A DNA stretch of 64,000 bases from Collybia mongolica (GCA_013420905.1 JAAXNY010000005.1:4216001-4280000); one strand, 5' to 3'; shown: positions 45,707 through 58,695, counted from the first letter of the stretch. Translations and numbers: made by a program. The notes: generated by a model from the sequence alone, not told the origin.

Positions 45707-46938
45707 GTGATTGAGCGAAGATTTCGGTGGATCCGATTTCCTTGACGGAGACTGGGATCTTGGAACCGTCGTTGAAGGTGGCGTCGTCGTCTGAGACCAT
45801 CTGGAGGTTTCCCGAAAGCACGTCATGGTTTTTCGTATATATAAGTTTGCCCGAAGGATCCATGCTGAACGTGGGTTCGTCACGGCCGAGCTAGGGTTCA
45901 TGCAGATGAGACGCGTCGGAAAGGGATCAAGTAGATTTGATGCTAACCTTGATGACCACAACACCCTCGTCGAAACCAATAGCTACTTCGTTGGCATCCT
46001 TGCGCAATGCTGCGCACCATGCACGCTCCAGCGCATAGCTTAGAGTGCTTTCTATTCGATATGTGCCGCTATTCCAAATCTTGACGGTCCCGTCTTCGCT
46101 GCCACTAATAATGATGGGAAGGTTGGAGTGAAAGACGGCGAATGAGACGTTGTTGGTGTGGCCCTCCATTGTCTGCACACAGCTCTTGCTCAAATAATCC
46201 CAGACCTTGACCGTTTTATCATCTCCGGTGGTGACGAGGTAGGGCTTATCGGCACCGGGGTAGAAATCGACGTAATTCACGCCTTTATCATGCGCGTCCA
46301 TCGTGAAATTGGCGGTTGCGGACCCGATTGACCACATTTTGACGGTGCGATCGAGGCAGGCGGAAGCGAATGTGTTTGAGTCTTTGGGATTGAAAGCGAG
46401 ATTCATGATGTAATGCGTGTGCCCTTCGTAAATCTGCAAGAGATCAGACATTGGTTGTGAGCCGAAGGGTATGATACTGACTTGGATGTTCTTCCAACCC
46501 TTCTCCCAATCCCAAGCTTTGATTGTCATATCGTCACTTCCCGTCAACACGATACTCGCGGTCGGATGCACCGTCAGACATCTGATATAGTCGGGATGTG
46601 CTTCGAATGCGGCTACCTTCTCGTGTGTGTTGTAATTGAAGATGCGTAGTTGGAAATCGTCAGAGCCGGCTACAAACCAATTCTTACGCGCGATGAATTT
46701 CACACATCGGACTGGGACTTCTGCGACTTCGAAGGTTTTTACAATAGCCCCCGTTTCGTGGTTGTATATGTTCACAGTTCCGTTGTAGAGACCTGACAGC
46801 AGCCAAGGTTCCGTTGGGTGAAAGTCTACACCCTTAACGCGGTCTGACCGAGAGAATAGTTTCCGCTAAGATGGGTATTAAGAAACCCAGAAAATTAGGG
46901 GTGCTAGATAAATTACATACATTGACTTCAAAGAGCAT
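43875..46938 (-). CDS. COPB2: Coatomer beta' subunit (beta'-COP)
   Basis: Subunit of the COPI coat that recognises dilysine cargo in retrograde Golgi-to-ER transport. About 11 exons on the minus strand; the first (46938-46921) encodes only MLFEVN. Seen: N-terminal WD40 propeller (KLFSRSDRVKGVDFHPTEPW, ARKNWFVAGSDDFQLRIFNY, ...GSDDMTIKAWDWEKGW, ...ASACLDRTVKMWSI, ...TGDDKTVKVWDY, ...SGSEDGTVKIWN); second propeller-like region with GRFVTVVGDGEYITYTALAW; alpha-solenoid with FDLALQLDDLDTALDIARSV and ETKWKALGDRALAVWRFDLA; C-terminal SKNRPKIAASVADPSTNPEL. The last exon is short and polar. Length is about 830 aa, slightly under the usual 850-900. Essential housekeeping gene, divergently arranged with the chitin synthase. 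Its 3' part was copied to 17353-18943. Confidence 0.92.
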
Positions 46939-47164
46939 TTTGTCGCTCGAAAACGGCCAAGAACTCGGAAAAGGGGATTAAATGGGTGATATACGTGGAA
47001 GGTGAGCACGACGGCAATGTGCAACCGTTCCCCGTTTGGAGTTTTCCCACGTGGTGTTTTGAGGAGCATTTGCTTGTCTCTCCTCGTTGCTCTCCATCAC
47101 CTTCCCTTCTCCTCTATCGTCTAGAACAGCGACCCCTCGGTTGCTCGCAGCTCTACAGTAGGCT
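46939..47164. promoter_or_regulatory. 226-bp divergent promoter of beta'-COP and chitin synthase
   Basis: The two start codons point away from each other, with 226 bp between them. The chitin synthase side has a pyrimidine-rich tract (about 47077-47120) just before the ATG, common in fungal promoters. No clear TATA box. Confidence 0.6.
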
Positions 47165-50100
47165 ATGGCCTCTAATACCACCCAGGCAGTTGCATCGGGC
47201 GACCTGGTCGACCTTGTTTCGTCGTCGGGCTCGGCAACCATTTACCCATCTGACGACGCCATTCTCTCCGTCCTTCAGGCTCGTTTTCGTGCTGACCTAC
47301 CCTACACCAGAATTGGCGCAACCAATTTGGTGGTCGTCAATCCTTACAAAACCCTCGCCAACGTCAACGACATCAGTGCTAAAGATTATGAAGACCGGTG
47401 TTACAAAGACACCAGCCTTCCTATGGTTGACTCGCCAAAGCCCCTCCAGCCTCATCTCTATGATCTGGCCGCCCGAGTGTACCTTCTCATGAGGCGGCGT
47501 AATGAATCTCAAGCGGTTCTCTCTAGGTGCGTAGTATGTCGGGTGAAAATTGAGAGAATATCCATGCTCATCGGGACTTCAGAGGCATTACAGGCTCAGG
47601 CAAGTCCTCGAGTCTCCGACTCTTTCTCAACCAAGTCCTCAGGCTTTCCACACACACGAGAAAGGAGACTAAGTTATCTGACCAAGTCAAGGCTCTCTAC
47701 ACCGTCCTCGACTCCTTTGGTAATGCTAAAACCCTCATGAACCCTAATGCCTCTCGCCACGGTCGCTACCTAGAACTGCATTTCAACGAGCGTGGACGCA
47801 TCAGCTCAGCGAAAGTCCTGACATACGGTCTCGACAAATCCCGTCTCAACCGTCTTACTCATGAGGAACGGTCATATCACGTTTTTTATCAATTCTTAGC
47901 CGGTGCCACCTCAACCGAGCGTGATGACTTCAACCTTGAAGACCCTTCCGACTACGCCCTGCTCGCCTCCTCTGGCACCTATCGCCTCCCCTCCGGACCC
48001 TTCAGCGATGACTCCATCGGAATGTCTGAGCTGCGGGCATCCATGCGCACCCTGGGATTCAAGCCCAAACACATGACATCTATTTTTAGCCTCCTCGTTG
48101 CCATCCTCCTACTTGGTAACCTTCAGTTCCGAGACGGAGATGCGAGTGATGTCTCCGCGTACATCTACAACACGCAGGTCCTAGACCATGTCGCGAGGTT
48201 GTTGGGAACCACATCAGAAGATCTCACCCAAGTCTTGACGAACAAGACGAGTTATGTTCGAAAGGAGCTCTACACAGTTTTGCTCAACGCAGAGCAGAGC
48301 TCGGCTCAGCGAGACCAATGTGTTCGTGACTTATACTCGATCCTGTTCGCGTTCGTTGTGGAGACGGCCAACCACAGGCTCGCTCCCAGTACCAAGGACC
48401 CTCCTCCACCAACACAGATCATCTTGCTTGATCAGCCCGGGTTCCAGACACGAGGACCCACAGGGGGATCGCTATCGCTCACCGGCCAAGCCCCTTTGGT
48501 CAGTGCTTATGGTCAGAACGGCTTCGACGAGTTTTGCATCAATTTTGCCGATGAACTCCTTCAGTCATATGTCCTTCGCCATACCTTCGAAGACTCTATT
48601 GGATTTAATTCGGCGATGGCAAGTGATGGCATTGCGCTGCCATCCGTTGCTACGATGGATAATGGGGCATGTGTGGAGCTGCTTCGAGGTGGACAGCTGA
48701 ATGAGCGATCTCAGAGGAAACCTGGTGGAATGTTAGGTATAATGAATAAGGCTTGTTCGTCATACAAGTCTGGAAAAGGAGGTGATCATAGGGATGAGGA
48801 TATGCTACAGGAACTTGTTTCGAAGTTTGGTGTCCATGCTTCCTTTATCGCGAGTCCTTCGCAGGGCGGTGCTGCTGACAGAAACCTCTTCGGAATAAAC
48901 CACTACTCGGGTTCAGCATCTTACGATGTTACCAAGTTCGTTCAGAAGGACAGTGACTTGTTGGATTCCGCGTTTGTTTCTTTACTTCGCGGATCAACGG
49001 ATGCATTTGTTTCCAAGTTGCTTTCAGGTCCCAGTCTCGCAGCGGAGAAGCACAACAAGGATGAGAGTATCATTGTTCAAGCTCAAGTCTCATCTCGCCC
49101 CCTCCGCCAACCTACTCCTATCCTTTCGTCCAACAACACCCTCCCATCCGCCAGCGAGGAGCATTCCCGGTTGGACCCCGGGAAGACATACCCCGTTACC
49201 GCCCAGCTCAACTTCAACCTTTCTGAAATCTTCGCCAGTCTTGACCGAACAAAGATTTGGAATATCTCATGCATTCGTCCTAATGACTCCGGCTCCCCGA
49301 ATTCATTTGATAAACGAAGAGTTAAGTCCCAAATTCGTTCACTTCTTCTCCCCGACTTTGCGTCAAGGCGGAGCATGGAGTATGTTGCCGACTATGGGGT
49401 CTCCGAGTTCTGCGACCGCTACGTCCCTACTATGCGGGGCTCCGATGATGAGCGAATCACCCAGTGTGCGAGGGCGAATGGATGGAAGGAAGGATTGGAT
49501 TTTGCTCTTGGGTCGAAGAAGTTTTGGCTGGCTTACGGTGCATGGAAGATGGCAGAGGATACCCTCCGCATTCTGGAGAAGGAGCACAAGAGGTCCAGGG
49601 ATGACGAGGAGGAAAGCGTCGCGCCGGACGACACGACCGAGTACACGCACCAAGAGCATGGTTTAGCGCCACAGCCCGGTTTCTACAACGAGAGTGCTGA
49701 CAACCTGCTCTTGACACGCACTGGAACGAACGGTACCCACTATCGTGATGCCAATAATGATCATGGCTATGGTGGTGGTGGGCTCAATACCCCGAATATG
49801 AGTCGTGGTTTTGGTAATAGCGGCGATGGTGGAGCATGGGATGATATGGACAAGAAAGAAGAGATGACACCACCGTATTCTCCTAACCCCAGTAAATCAG
49901 GTGAAGGGATCGTGGTCAAGGAAATGCCGAACGCTGTTGAGGAGATCCCTTCCAGCCGCTCGAGACGCTGGTGGCTCGCTTGCGTGTGGGTTTTTACTTG
50001 GTGGATCCCGACGTTCCTTTTGAAGCTTCTGGGTCGTATGAAGCGACCGGACGTACGTCTCGCCTGGCGGGAGAAGCTCACAATCTTCATGCTGATTTTC

Positions 50101-53100
50101 CTGCTCAACGCCATTGTCATTTTCTACATCGTCGAATTCGGTCGGCTTTTATGCCCTGAGTTCGATAAGGCTTGGACACTGGCGGAGGTGGCTCAACACC
50201 AGGGCGATAATGACTATTGGGTTACTATTCAAGGCCAGGTTTACGATGTCTCCAACTTTGTTCGCGGTGACCACAGTGACATTCCGGGAACGCCTAGTAA
50301 TGGTGCCGATTCATTGGATCAAATGGCAGGACAGGATTTGACCATCTACTTCCCTACGCCTTTGATTCTTGGATGTCCCGACCTCGTCACGGACAATACT
50401 TTGGCGATACAAAACGGGAACCTCAGTCAAATCAACACTGTCCCCACCGCCTTCCATATCTCTGGTCACCTTCAAGTACAACAGAACAGTAAACTGAAGG
50501 AAGAGGATTGGTACACAAAGACGTTCCAGCCGAAGATTAAGAAATTCCACAAGGGGCCGCTTGTATGGGAACGGAAATCAATCGCTGCGATGGCGGCTGA
50601 TGAGGACATAAAAAAGTATGTGATCTATTGATCATGCTTTCTCATTACTGACATAGTGTCCAGGATATGGGCAGTCTACGAAGATAATCTCTTCGACTTG
50701 ACGGATTACATTTTCTCTCAAACTGCTAACCCCGTCACTGGCCCGAATTTCCAATTCTTGGATTCTGAGGTCACCGACTTGTTTAAGCAGCGTTCTGGTC
50801 AAGACATCACCAAGCCATTAGAGGGCGTCTTTGAAAAGATGGACCCCAAAGTGCGCGCGCAGAATATCAACTGTCTCAAGAACGTGTTCTACGTCGGGCA
50901 AGCTGATTTCCGCAAGACTCCCAGGTGTCAGGCCCAGAATTATATGCTTATCATTGCATCCGGTATTCTGATGGGTTCGATGGGCTTGAAGTGTAAGTGC
51001 GCTTTAATCTTGACTGGCTAATATATCTGACCTTTCTGCAGTCTTGGCTGCTTTGCAGTTCGGGAGCAAGCGATCACCGGAACTGCAGGACAAGTTCGTC
51101 CTTTGCCAAGTTCCATGCTATACGGAAGGAGAAGATTCTCTTCGCCGAACGATCGACTCACTCGCGGCTCTCAACTACGATGACAAGAGGAAACTTATAT
51201 TCATAATATGTGATGGGAACATTATAGGTAGTGGGAACGATCGGACCACTCCCCGTATCGTTTTGGATATCCTTGGTATTGACCCGAAGTTGGACCCTGA
51301 GCCCTTATTGTTCAAGTCTGTTGGTGAAGGTTCAAAGGCACTTAACTACGGCAAGGTGTATTCTGGCTTGTATGAGTTTGAAGGCCATGTTGTTCCGTAC
51401 GTCATCATAACCTCACCAAGCTTTTATTGCTCATACAGGTTTCTTTAGGTATATGGTTATTGTGAAGGTTGGAAAGCCGACAGAGCGCTCGAAGCCTGGC
51501 AATCGTGGAAAGCGAGACAGTCAAATTTTGCTTCTCCATTACCTGAACAGGGTTCATTTCGATGCACCAATGTCCCCCTTGGAACTTGAGATCTACCACC
51601 AAATGCGCAACGTCATTGGAATTGACCCAGCCTTCTATGAATATATCTTCACGGTTGATGCCGATACAGTATGTTATCCCTCCTTCCTTCTTTCGACTCG
51701 GCCATGAATATGTTTTTACAGACGGTCACTCCTGATTCTCTCAATCGACTTGTTGCCTCAACATCTGACGACTCCAGTATAATTGGGATCTGTGGAGAAA
51801 CCAAGCTGGAGAACGAGGAAGGCTCATGGTGGACGATGATTCAAGTATACGAATACTACATCTCGCACCATCTGTCTAAGGCTTTCGAGAGTTTGTTCGG
51901 CTCCGTCACTTGTCTTCCCGGTTGTTTCTCTCTTTACCGAATTCGTACCGCCGACAAAGGACGACCAATTATTATTTCTAACAGGATTATCGACGAATAT
52001 GCGGAGCCCAATGTCGACACACTGCACAAGAAGAACTTGTTCTCCCTCGGTGAAGATCGTTTCTTGACAACCTTGTTGATGAAACATTTCCCGACTTTCA
52101 AGACCAAGTTCTGTCCGGATGCTGTCGCACACACGGTGGCCCCCGAATCGTGGCGTATCCTCTTTTCGCAGCGTCGACGATGGATTAACTCGACAGTTCA
52201 CAACCTTTGCGAACTCGTTATGTTGCCAGAGCTCTTTGGCTTCTGTTGTTTCTCCATGCGATTCTTCGTTTTCATTGATCTGTTGGGAACACTCGTGAGT
52301 TGTTATGTGCTTTTGATATTCTTCTGTTCTTAACAATGTGTCTAGATTCTCCCCGCCACCGTCGTATATGTATGTTTCCATTTCACTCGAAAGTCTTTCG
52401 GATCTGAACCCTTTTTTTAGCTCCTATACTTGATTATTGTCGTGTCCACGGGCGCTTCTGCGTTCCCAATTATCGCTATTGTCATGTTGTCGGTAACTTA
52501 CGGTCTGCAGGTTCGTTCATTTGCCCATTACAGAGTAACGATTCACTCACGGCCGTTCGCAGGCTATTATATTTATCCTAAAACGAGAGTTCATGCTCAT
52601 TGGATGGATGGTTGTCTACATTGCTTCGTATGTTTTCTTTACAAGAACATTATAATATTTTTACTGACATGGGTGATTTAGATACCCTATCTACAGTTTC
52701 TTCCTCCCAGTGTATTCCTTCTGGTGTATGGACGAGTTCGGTTGGGGTAACACGCGCTTGGTGATTGGTGAGGGCAAGGACAAGAAGGTCATCATCAACG
52801 AGGACGAGAAATTCGACGAGTCAATGATACCACTCAAGAAGTTCAGTGGTAAGTTTTTTGAAATTAATGTGCGGATAGAGAGGTTAACGATAAATCCAGA
52901 ATATGAGGCGGAGGCATGGGAAACTGGTTCTCGTCGCTCGGACGACACAGGATATGACAGCAAACCTCGATCCCGTCGTCCACCACGGTCGCGTGACGAC
53001 TCTCCCCACACTTATCAACAGGCCTCGCAGTCTGGCGATTATTATCGGGACACAAACCTGACGGCCAACAACCGCTCAAACCCCAATTCACGTCTCGGTG

Positions 53101-53721
53101 GAAGTCAAATGTCTCATAGCAACATATCACATCACCAGCAACCAGTATCTCAATTTGGGGCCCTCCCTCAGCTTCCTTTCATGCCCTTCGGCGGCGGCCC
53201 AGGCTCTGTAGTAGGGTCGGATTATGGAGGCCAGATGCCGATGGCTATGCCGCCCCTGAACTATCAGAACACAGGAAGCATGTACGGCATGGTTCCCCCT
53301 GGAGGAGCTATGCCCATGAATCCCATGGCGCCCAACATGTTCGGTGGAAGCTTCGGAGGATCGCAAGCCGGAGGCTTTGGCGGAGTTCCACCCTCTGCAC
53401 CGTTTGCATCGCAGCAGCGACCTATGTCGACATTCTCGCTTGCAACTACGGTCAATCCTTTTGCCGGTCCTAGCAATAGCATCAACCCCACTAATGAGGA
53501 GCTATTCAATGCTCTGCGCAACTACCTGAGTACCCAAGACCTAATGACTGTGACAAAGAAGTGAGTCTCCTTTTGTCCCGCCGACCCACTGGACTTGACT
53601 AATGTTTTCTTTGCGTAGAACTGCCCGCGAGGCTATCATGGCCCGGTTCCCGAAAGCGGACCTTACTTCTCGAAAAGACTTCTTAAACCAATCCATTGAC
53701 ACGATCCTTTCCGAATCATAG
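47165..53721 (+). CDS. Chitin synthase with myosin motor-like domain
   Basis: Membrane enzyme that polymerises GlcNAc from UDP-GlcNAc into cell-wall chitin; the motor-like head ties it to polarised growth. Twelve exons: 47165-47526, 47583-50615, 50664-50992, 51042-51396, 51449-51668, 51722-52294, 52346-52369, 52421-52510, 52563-52627, 52682-52848, 52900-53560 and 53619-53721; 1,993 aa. Seen: myosin-like head (residues ~1-720) with P-loop [10 protein letters not shown] at ~121; paired membrane segments near 910-960 ([38 protein letters not shown]); cytochrome-b5-like [17 protein letters not shown]; catalytic [35 protein letters not shown] (~1542) and QRRRWINS (~1582); several C-terminal membrane helices; a Gly/Pro/Met-rich linker; and a C-terminal DEK_C domain (~1935-1993). 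Domain order fits the fungal class V/VII-type group. Intact. Confidence 0.96.
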
Positions 53722-54127
53722 ACTATCATTTTCATCACACCTTTCTTTATTTTTGCATCAATCATGGCATCTCTGGACTTGGTGGTTCGCCACAACTTGA
53801 ACCCTCTTTCTTTTTGTCGCTTTTAACGTTTGCAGGCATGGACTAGTCATGTGTAGTAGTTGGGGCACCACATTTTTATGGACTATCGCAGACTATAGTG
53901 GTATATGACTTTAGCAATATACATCTACTCTAATCATTGTCAAAATTATGGATGCTTTGCAATACAATGCTTACGCACTTTTGACCTTATGGAGCGATAC
54001 CTATCTCTAGCAAAAATGGTTACCCACCAAAACTCCGAAATAGGCTTCTCTTTCATGATACAACTTAAAACCTAACTGACAACCTTATTTATTTCTCAAG
54101 TCAACACCTTGATCCGCCTGAATCCGA
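53722..54127. other. Intergenic region between chitin synthase and F-box-like gene
   Basis: Chitin synthase 3' UTR and the next promoter. No extra gene, repeat or RNA seen. Confidence 0.5.
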
Positions 54128-55351
54128 ATGTCTACAGCTACTATCAACCATACTCTCCCTGTCGAAGTAATAGCCAACATACTTCGTATCGCGACAACAG
54201 CGCCGGTCTGCTATGCGCTGACAAAGACTTACATGCCGTTCCACAATGTTCCCGGGGAGAACGTCCTGCCAGAGTCTCGCGCAGCGCTCTCGAAACTCGA
54301 AGCAGCAAGCTGGGCTGCGAAACTCTCGATTGTCTTGGTTTGCAAGTCATGGAGAAACCTTGCCCTCGAGTACTTGTACGAAGAAGTTCACATGGGTGAA
54401 CATGCAAGGGTTCTCTGCGAAGCACTTGAACGATCGGAAACTTTGTTTCCAGGGGAGGGTGTCGGTCGTCGCGTACGTTGCATCGTTCTCTCTGCGTGGC
54501 GACCAGAGATCAAACCTGTACCTCTGCTAGAGGTCCTACGGTGGTGTCCGAACGCCGAAATCTTGGTCAAGAGCGACGACGATATCACCCCCACTCCTAC
54601 CCCAGACGTCGACCTATCCTCGATAAAGAGGTTCGACTGGAGGTTCACTCGATTTCAAACGTACGCTGAACGTGGGCTGCACTGGCAGAACACTTATCAG
54701 GGGCTAGATTTCTTCCGAGATGTGATGATGCGCTCGGGCAATGCGCATTACCTTGCTGTCGGCATCCGCTATCCGATGTCCCGGGTGTCCGACAATCCCC
54801 GCCCGCGCATCACGGCACACTTGCTTACAACCCTGCGGGTTCAGCATATTGGGCCGGTCATCCGTGCTGAGATCGAAGGTTGGGACTGCCCAAACTTGAC
54901 TCGCATAATAACGGATTCGAGTTTGATGTGGGAGACGTACTCACCGCTCTTCGGGCCGCGCACAGAGATCGTCGAGCTCATTAAAGACGAGAGTCTGCAT
55001 AGCATATTCGCTCTGGGCGTGGTGGAGCAGTGCCCGAATCTCCTTGAATTGAATTATCATGTTGAGTATGGGCAATTCCCCCCAAAGTCATTACACCAGG
55101 ACACTCTCCGGTGCATTCACTTATATGCAGGGAGGAACTACATGATTGATCTCGCAGACACTTGGGAGTTACTTAAGGCTCAGTTCATACTGTTTGCGGG
55201 GCCGTCGTTTCCTTTACTTCAGAGGCTGGTGTTGCATGGCGACTGGGGCGACGTCCTGCGCGATCCACAGTTCCTACCACTGAAGGACAATGTACTTGCT
55301 CGAGGTTGTGCCGTGGAAATAGACACAATTTCGCTGGACCTCACTCTATAA
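54128..55351 (+). CDS. F-box-like protein, single exon (407 aa)
   Basis: Probable substrate receptor of an SCF ubiquitin ligase. The N-terminus has an F-box-like pattern: LPVEVIANILRIATT, a ~35-residue insert, then AKLSIVLVCKSWRNLALEYLYEEV. The remaining ~330 residues have spaced leucine-rich strands (LLEVLRWCPNAEIL, LTTLRVQHIGPVI, CPNLTRIITDS, CPNLLELNYHV, FPLLQRLVLHGDW) as in the large intronless or intron-poor F-box families of mushroom fungi. No intron. The start at 54128 sits just before the F-box and is the only suitable ATG. The target is unknown. Intact, with normal codon use. Confidence 0.8.
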   Translation: MSTATINHTLPVEVIANILRIATTAPVCYALTKTYMPFHNVPGENVLPESRAALSKLEAASWAAKLSIVLVCKSWRNLALEYLYEEVHMGEHARVLCEALERSETLFPGEGVGRRVRCIVLSAWRPEIKPVPLLEVLRWCPNAEILVKSDDDITPTPTPDVDLSSIKRFDWRFTRFQTYAERGLHWQNTYQGLDFFRDVMMRSGNAHYLAVGIRYPMSRVSDNPRPRITAHLLTTLRVQHIGPVIRAEIEGWDCPNLTRIITDSSLMWETYSPLFGPRTEIVELIKDESLHSIFALGVVEQCPNLLELNYHVEYGQFPPKSLHQDTLRCIHLYAGRNYMIDLADTWELLKAQFILFAGPSFPLLQRLVLHGDWGDVLRDPQFLPLKDNVLARGCAVEIDTISLDLTL

Positions 55352-55620
55352 CCTAGCATAAGGTACGCTTTCATTGTCAGTTCACCGCGCTTGTATCCCT
55401 AATTTACATCAGTTTAAGCCTATCCTGGAAGACTACTATTGCCTAGTCAGATGTAATGCTTATTTTACAAGTGATCGTGATACTTTATTGATATTTTCGA
55501 TACGTATTCAGAATGCCTGAATCACAATTTCGCTGTCTCCGCTAAATGAGAAGAAACGGATTAGATCCGTAACTTTGTGGAAACCAACGCTATATAGATA
55601 CCGAGTACAGTGTTGTATAT
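55352..55620. other. Intergenic region upstream of tRNA-Tyr
   Basis: AT-rich spacer; nothing recognised. Confidence 0.5.
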
Positions 55621-55706
55621 CCGACCTTAGCTCAGTTGGAAGAGCGCAAGACTGTAATGGGTACCGTTTAATCTTGATGTCGCCTGTTCGAGCCAGGCAG
55701 GTCGGA
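55621..55706 (+). tRNA. tRNA-Tyr (GTA) with a 13-nt intron
   Basis: Acceptor stem CCGACCT pairs with AGGTCGG, followed by discriminator A. The D-arm is TAGCTCAGTTGGAAGAGC (A box). The anticodon stem CAAGA/TCTTG frames the loop CTGTAA...A, giving anticodon GTA. The intron TGGGTACCGTTTA follows the base 3' of the anticodon, its standard place. The T-arm GCCTG-TTCGAGC-CAGGC forms the B box. Spliced length is 73 nt. Tyr tRNAs of fungi usually carry such introns. Confidence 0.93.
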
Positions 55707-55710
55707 AATC

Positions 55711-55715
55711 TTTTT
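55711..55715 (+). terminator. RNA polymerase III terminator (T5)
   Basis: Run of five T four bases after the tRNA discriminator base. Confidence 0.75.
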
Positions 55716-56151
55716 GTCATGACCCGTACCGTAAATTTACAAGCTAGACAAGAGAGTCGAAGTATTTGGGCACCCAACACTGCTGAAACTCGTCATCCCT
55801 ACGACAACAAAAGCCAACTATACTTCCTTTTTACCAAATATTGGTTGACAGAATTTTTCCCGGTTCACGAACGAATATTAATGAACCTTCATGGACACAA
55901 CCTATCAAGCAAAAAAGGCTTCGTAGGGGGTTCAAGACAATAACTAGAGTAACTTCTATGGTTGCAAGGATAAGAAGTCCACAGGAACACAATATTGATA
56001 CTCTATGTTGTGAGGGCCCAGAGAACTAAAGAGTTGATGAGCGTCTGTATATTCAAGATACACAATGATCACTGATGAAGAAGCTATGGATATTATGAGG
56101 CGCGTCGAAAGGCTGAAAGTGACTTTTGGGGAGCCTGGAGGAGATCATTCG
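55716..56151. other. Intergenic region, no gene seen
   Basis: Between tRNA-Tyr and the 3' end of the NACHT gene. No recognisable frame. Confidence 0.45.
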
Positions 56152-58695
56152 TCAGAGCCCTCCGAAAGGAGAATCTTCTCGACAGATGGGACAGGATTGT
56201 GAAAGCTCTCCTGTCTGACCTTGACTTTTTTTCTCCTTAGCATCGCAGAGTCTGAGACGGGGATCAGATTGCAGGCTCTGAAGATGACTCTTCCATAGGG
56301 ATATCACTTCACGGCGCTGGGATGGGATAACTAGTACTCTCTGTAAAGACACAATCAGGTCACTTGTTTACCCAGAGTTAGAGATTGAATTCGTACCTCT
56401 AACCATCGTATGACCAGACGCACATCTTCAGGTTTAACGCGTCTGCTACGCACCGTCCGTTGAAGCTTCGTTTCCGATAGTTCTTTCAATACCTCACTGG
56501 TTTTACCGCCTAATCACAGGTGTCTCGCCCAGCACTTGGCAGGGTATTTGGGGTTTTCCATTGATAAGGCACATTTTCCCTTTAGTGTACGAATGCAATG
56601 TATAGCGATAAAGCTATGGCGGGATGAGTCCCCTCTGTCTGAATGGCGGTGGAACTCTTTGAACGTTTCCACACCTGGTACTGCAGGTTGTGTGAGGTCG
56701 TAGGTTCTACCGTGGCATTGGAAATATAGATCCTTTGGCACTCTGTCCGACGTCCGCTCAAGGACGACGATGTAGTTTTCCTTAAGGTGTTTAAAGAAGT
56801 TGAATCCTGGGTCGTCAAAGACGCGAAGAACAGTCGGTGGTGTTTCCAGGTTGACTAGCATACTTGCGTGGTACCTTCGATCTAGCTCCTGTCTGAAGGA
56901 TTTTAAGTCAAATATGGTAGAATTGACGAGGGTTTCAGCACCACAATTCTGGTGCACATTTATTTATTTCTCAGCAGTTATATGAGGAAGAAATGACTTA
57001 CCTGTAGCCACAACATTCCAGCCTGTAGTCCGTCCATGCAAGAGCGGTAAGAAGCTTCAGGAATCATGATCTCTGGTCACAAGACTTTGACGTGATGGGA
57101 CAGTTCGTCGATGAAATTCACCAGGAATTCTAAGCATATTTTATGCACATATCATCCTTCAATGAACTATAGCAGTAACTGTAAGCATATTCTTGAGTAC
57201 AAGCTATCATGAACGCACTTGTCAGACCCTCTTTTCGCGCGATATCCCAAGTAATTGATGCACTTAGTAGCAAGGAATTCACTTTCTCTTCTGCGATCAA
57301 TGAAAAAACACCCGGAACGGTGTGCGTTGAATAGAAAGTCACCGAACGATGCGTGGAGGAAATGGACGGTATCTTTTGCACCGTTGGTTGTGATGGTGAG
57401 AATAGAATGCATCCTTCGCAAGACCATAGTGACTTCTCCCGTGGAAAGCTCGAGAAGTGCCTCAATGAGCGAAACATCAAAAGCTTCCTCGAAGACAGGA
57501 TTTCGGAGGAAAATGAACCCAAAGATGTGAAGGAGGTTTAAGCGATGCTGTAAGGGACATGCCATCAAGATATGTTCGTATAGTTTGTCTAGTTCCGCAA
57601 AAGACCTTGGGGGCCTGGCGATAGCGCGAGTACATGTTCTAACTGTGTCGCTGGTAATGAATCTCGATCGTCAACATATTTCAGGACTGTGGACGCGTAT
57701 ATAAAAATACCCCTTGCTTTTTGAGCCAGTGTTTCAATAACGTTGTCAGATGGCCAAGGGCGAGGTATGGAGGAAGGCATTCTCTTCGCGATTTCGTCAA
57801 ATTTGAAGCGAAGGAATAGTCGAACGTCGTTAGTGGCGTCCCACGACTCTTCAGTCAAGCTGACTCGAGCGACCTTCATTGGAAGCGAATTTATAGCTGA
57901 TAGAATGTGCGGTTCGGGACGGCTTGTAATCAAACACCGCACGGTAAAGCGTTTATTGCCAACTAGTTGACCTAACAGGTTCATGATCTGACGCTGATCG
58001 TCGTCATTTTCGCATTCATCCAAGCCGTCGATGATTAACAGAGGAAATTTCCGTTTGGTAAATATATTCCACCGAGAGACCGGGGGTTGATACACCTTGA
58101 GGATAAGCTCGTGCACCTGAACGCCGGGCGACTTGGTCAAGATGGCAGGGTCATGTTTGATCAGTTCCTTCATTTTTTTTTCGCTTTCTAGGGCTAGAGG
58201 CAGCTATTTGACTGGAGATAGTTGAAATAAGATGTATGATTGTGTTTCGAGATGGAGATTCTTTGAGGAGAAAATAGGAAGCTAACAGCATCTTTTTCTC
58301 GGCACAGCTCTCTGCCACTGTTTGCATGATCGCTGTTTTTCCAGCACCGGCGGGTCCATCCAAGAAAAGGATCTTTGCTTCGCCAGCTTCTGCCCATTTG
58401 AATATGTAGTCCAGGATATTTTTTCGAGTGCTTGGGTGGCACTGAGGTGGAGGATTGCGAGTCTGCGAATCGAATGTACATGTGGCGTCCATGGAGCTAG
58501 CGTCCAAGAGCATTTGGAGACCTTTGCGTTGATCAGCGAGCGTTCGTGATTTTGATTTTTGATTGATGGCTCACCATTTCCATTTGGCTTCCTCGTCTCG
58601 TTTGGAGTCGATATCGACGCATTTCGGGTAATGTTGCTTTTATCAATGAACGTGCTGTGATTAATGGTAAAGTTACTTGATTTTGCAAAGGACAT
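56152..58695 (-). pseudogene. NACHT-domain NLR-like gene with two lesions
   Basis: Intracellular STAND ATPase of the fungal NLR-like type, thought to act in non-self or stress recognition. Minus strand. Order: short N-terminal motif SNFTINHSTFIDKSNITRN seen before NACHT in mushroom proteins; an intron; P-loop LDGPAGAGKTAIMQ; Walker B LLIIDGLDECEND; sensor segment CLITSRPEPHI; winged-helix-like region with ARGIFIYASTVLKYVDD and HFLHASFGDFLF; a C-terminal helical part ending RWLE/RVLVIPSQRREVISLW. Two breaks: a run of nine A (58173-58181) between SSPRKRK and MKELIKHD shifts the frame by one base, and an in-frame TGA at 56514-56516 follows AKCWARHL, after which the same frame continues as LGGKTSEVLKELSE. 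No tandem-repeat sensor (WD, ankyrin or TPR) follows. Either a pseudogene or, if the A-run is miscounted, a protein shortened at the TGA. Confidence 0.8.

Noticed and set aside
41945..46938. Copy 2 of the duplication as the degenerate one
   Set aside because: Its DUF6534 and beta'-COP genes splice to open frames, while copy 1 has a stop, a frameshift and deletions.
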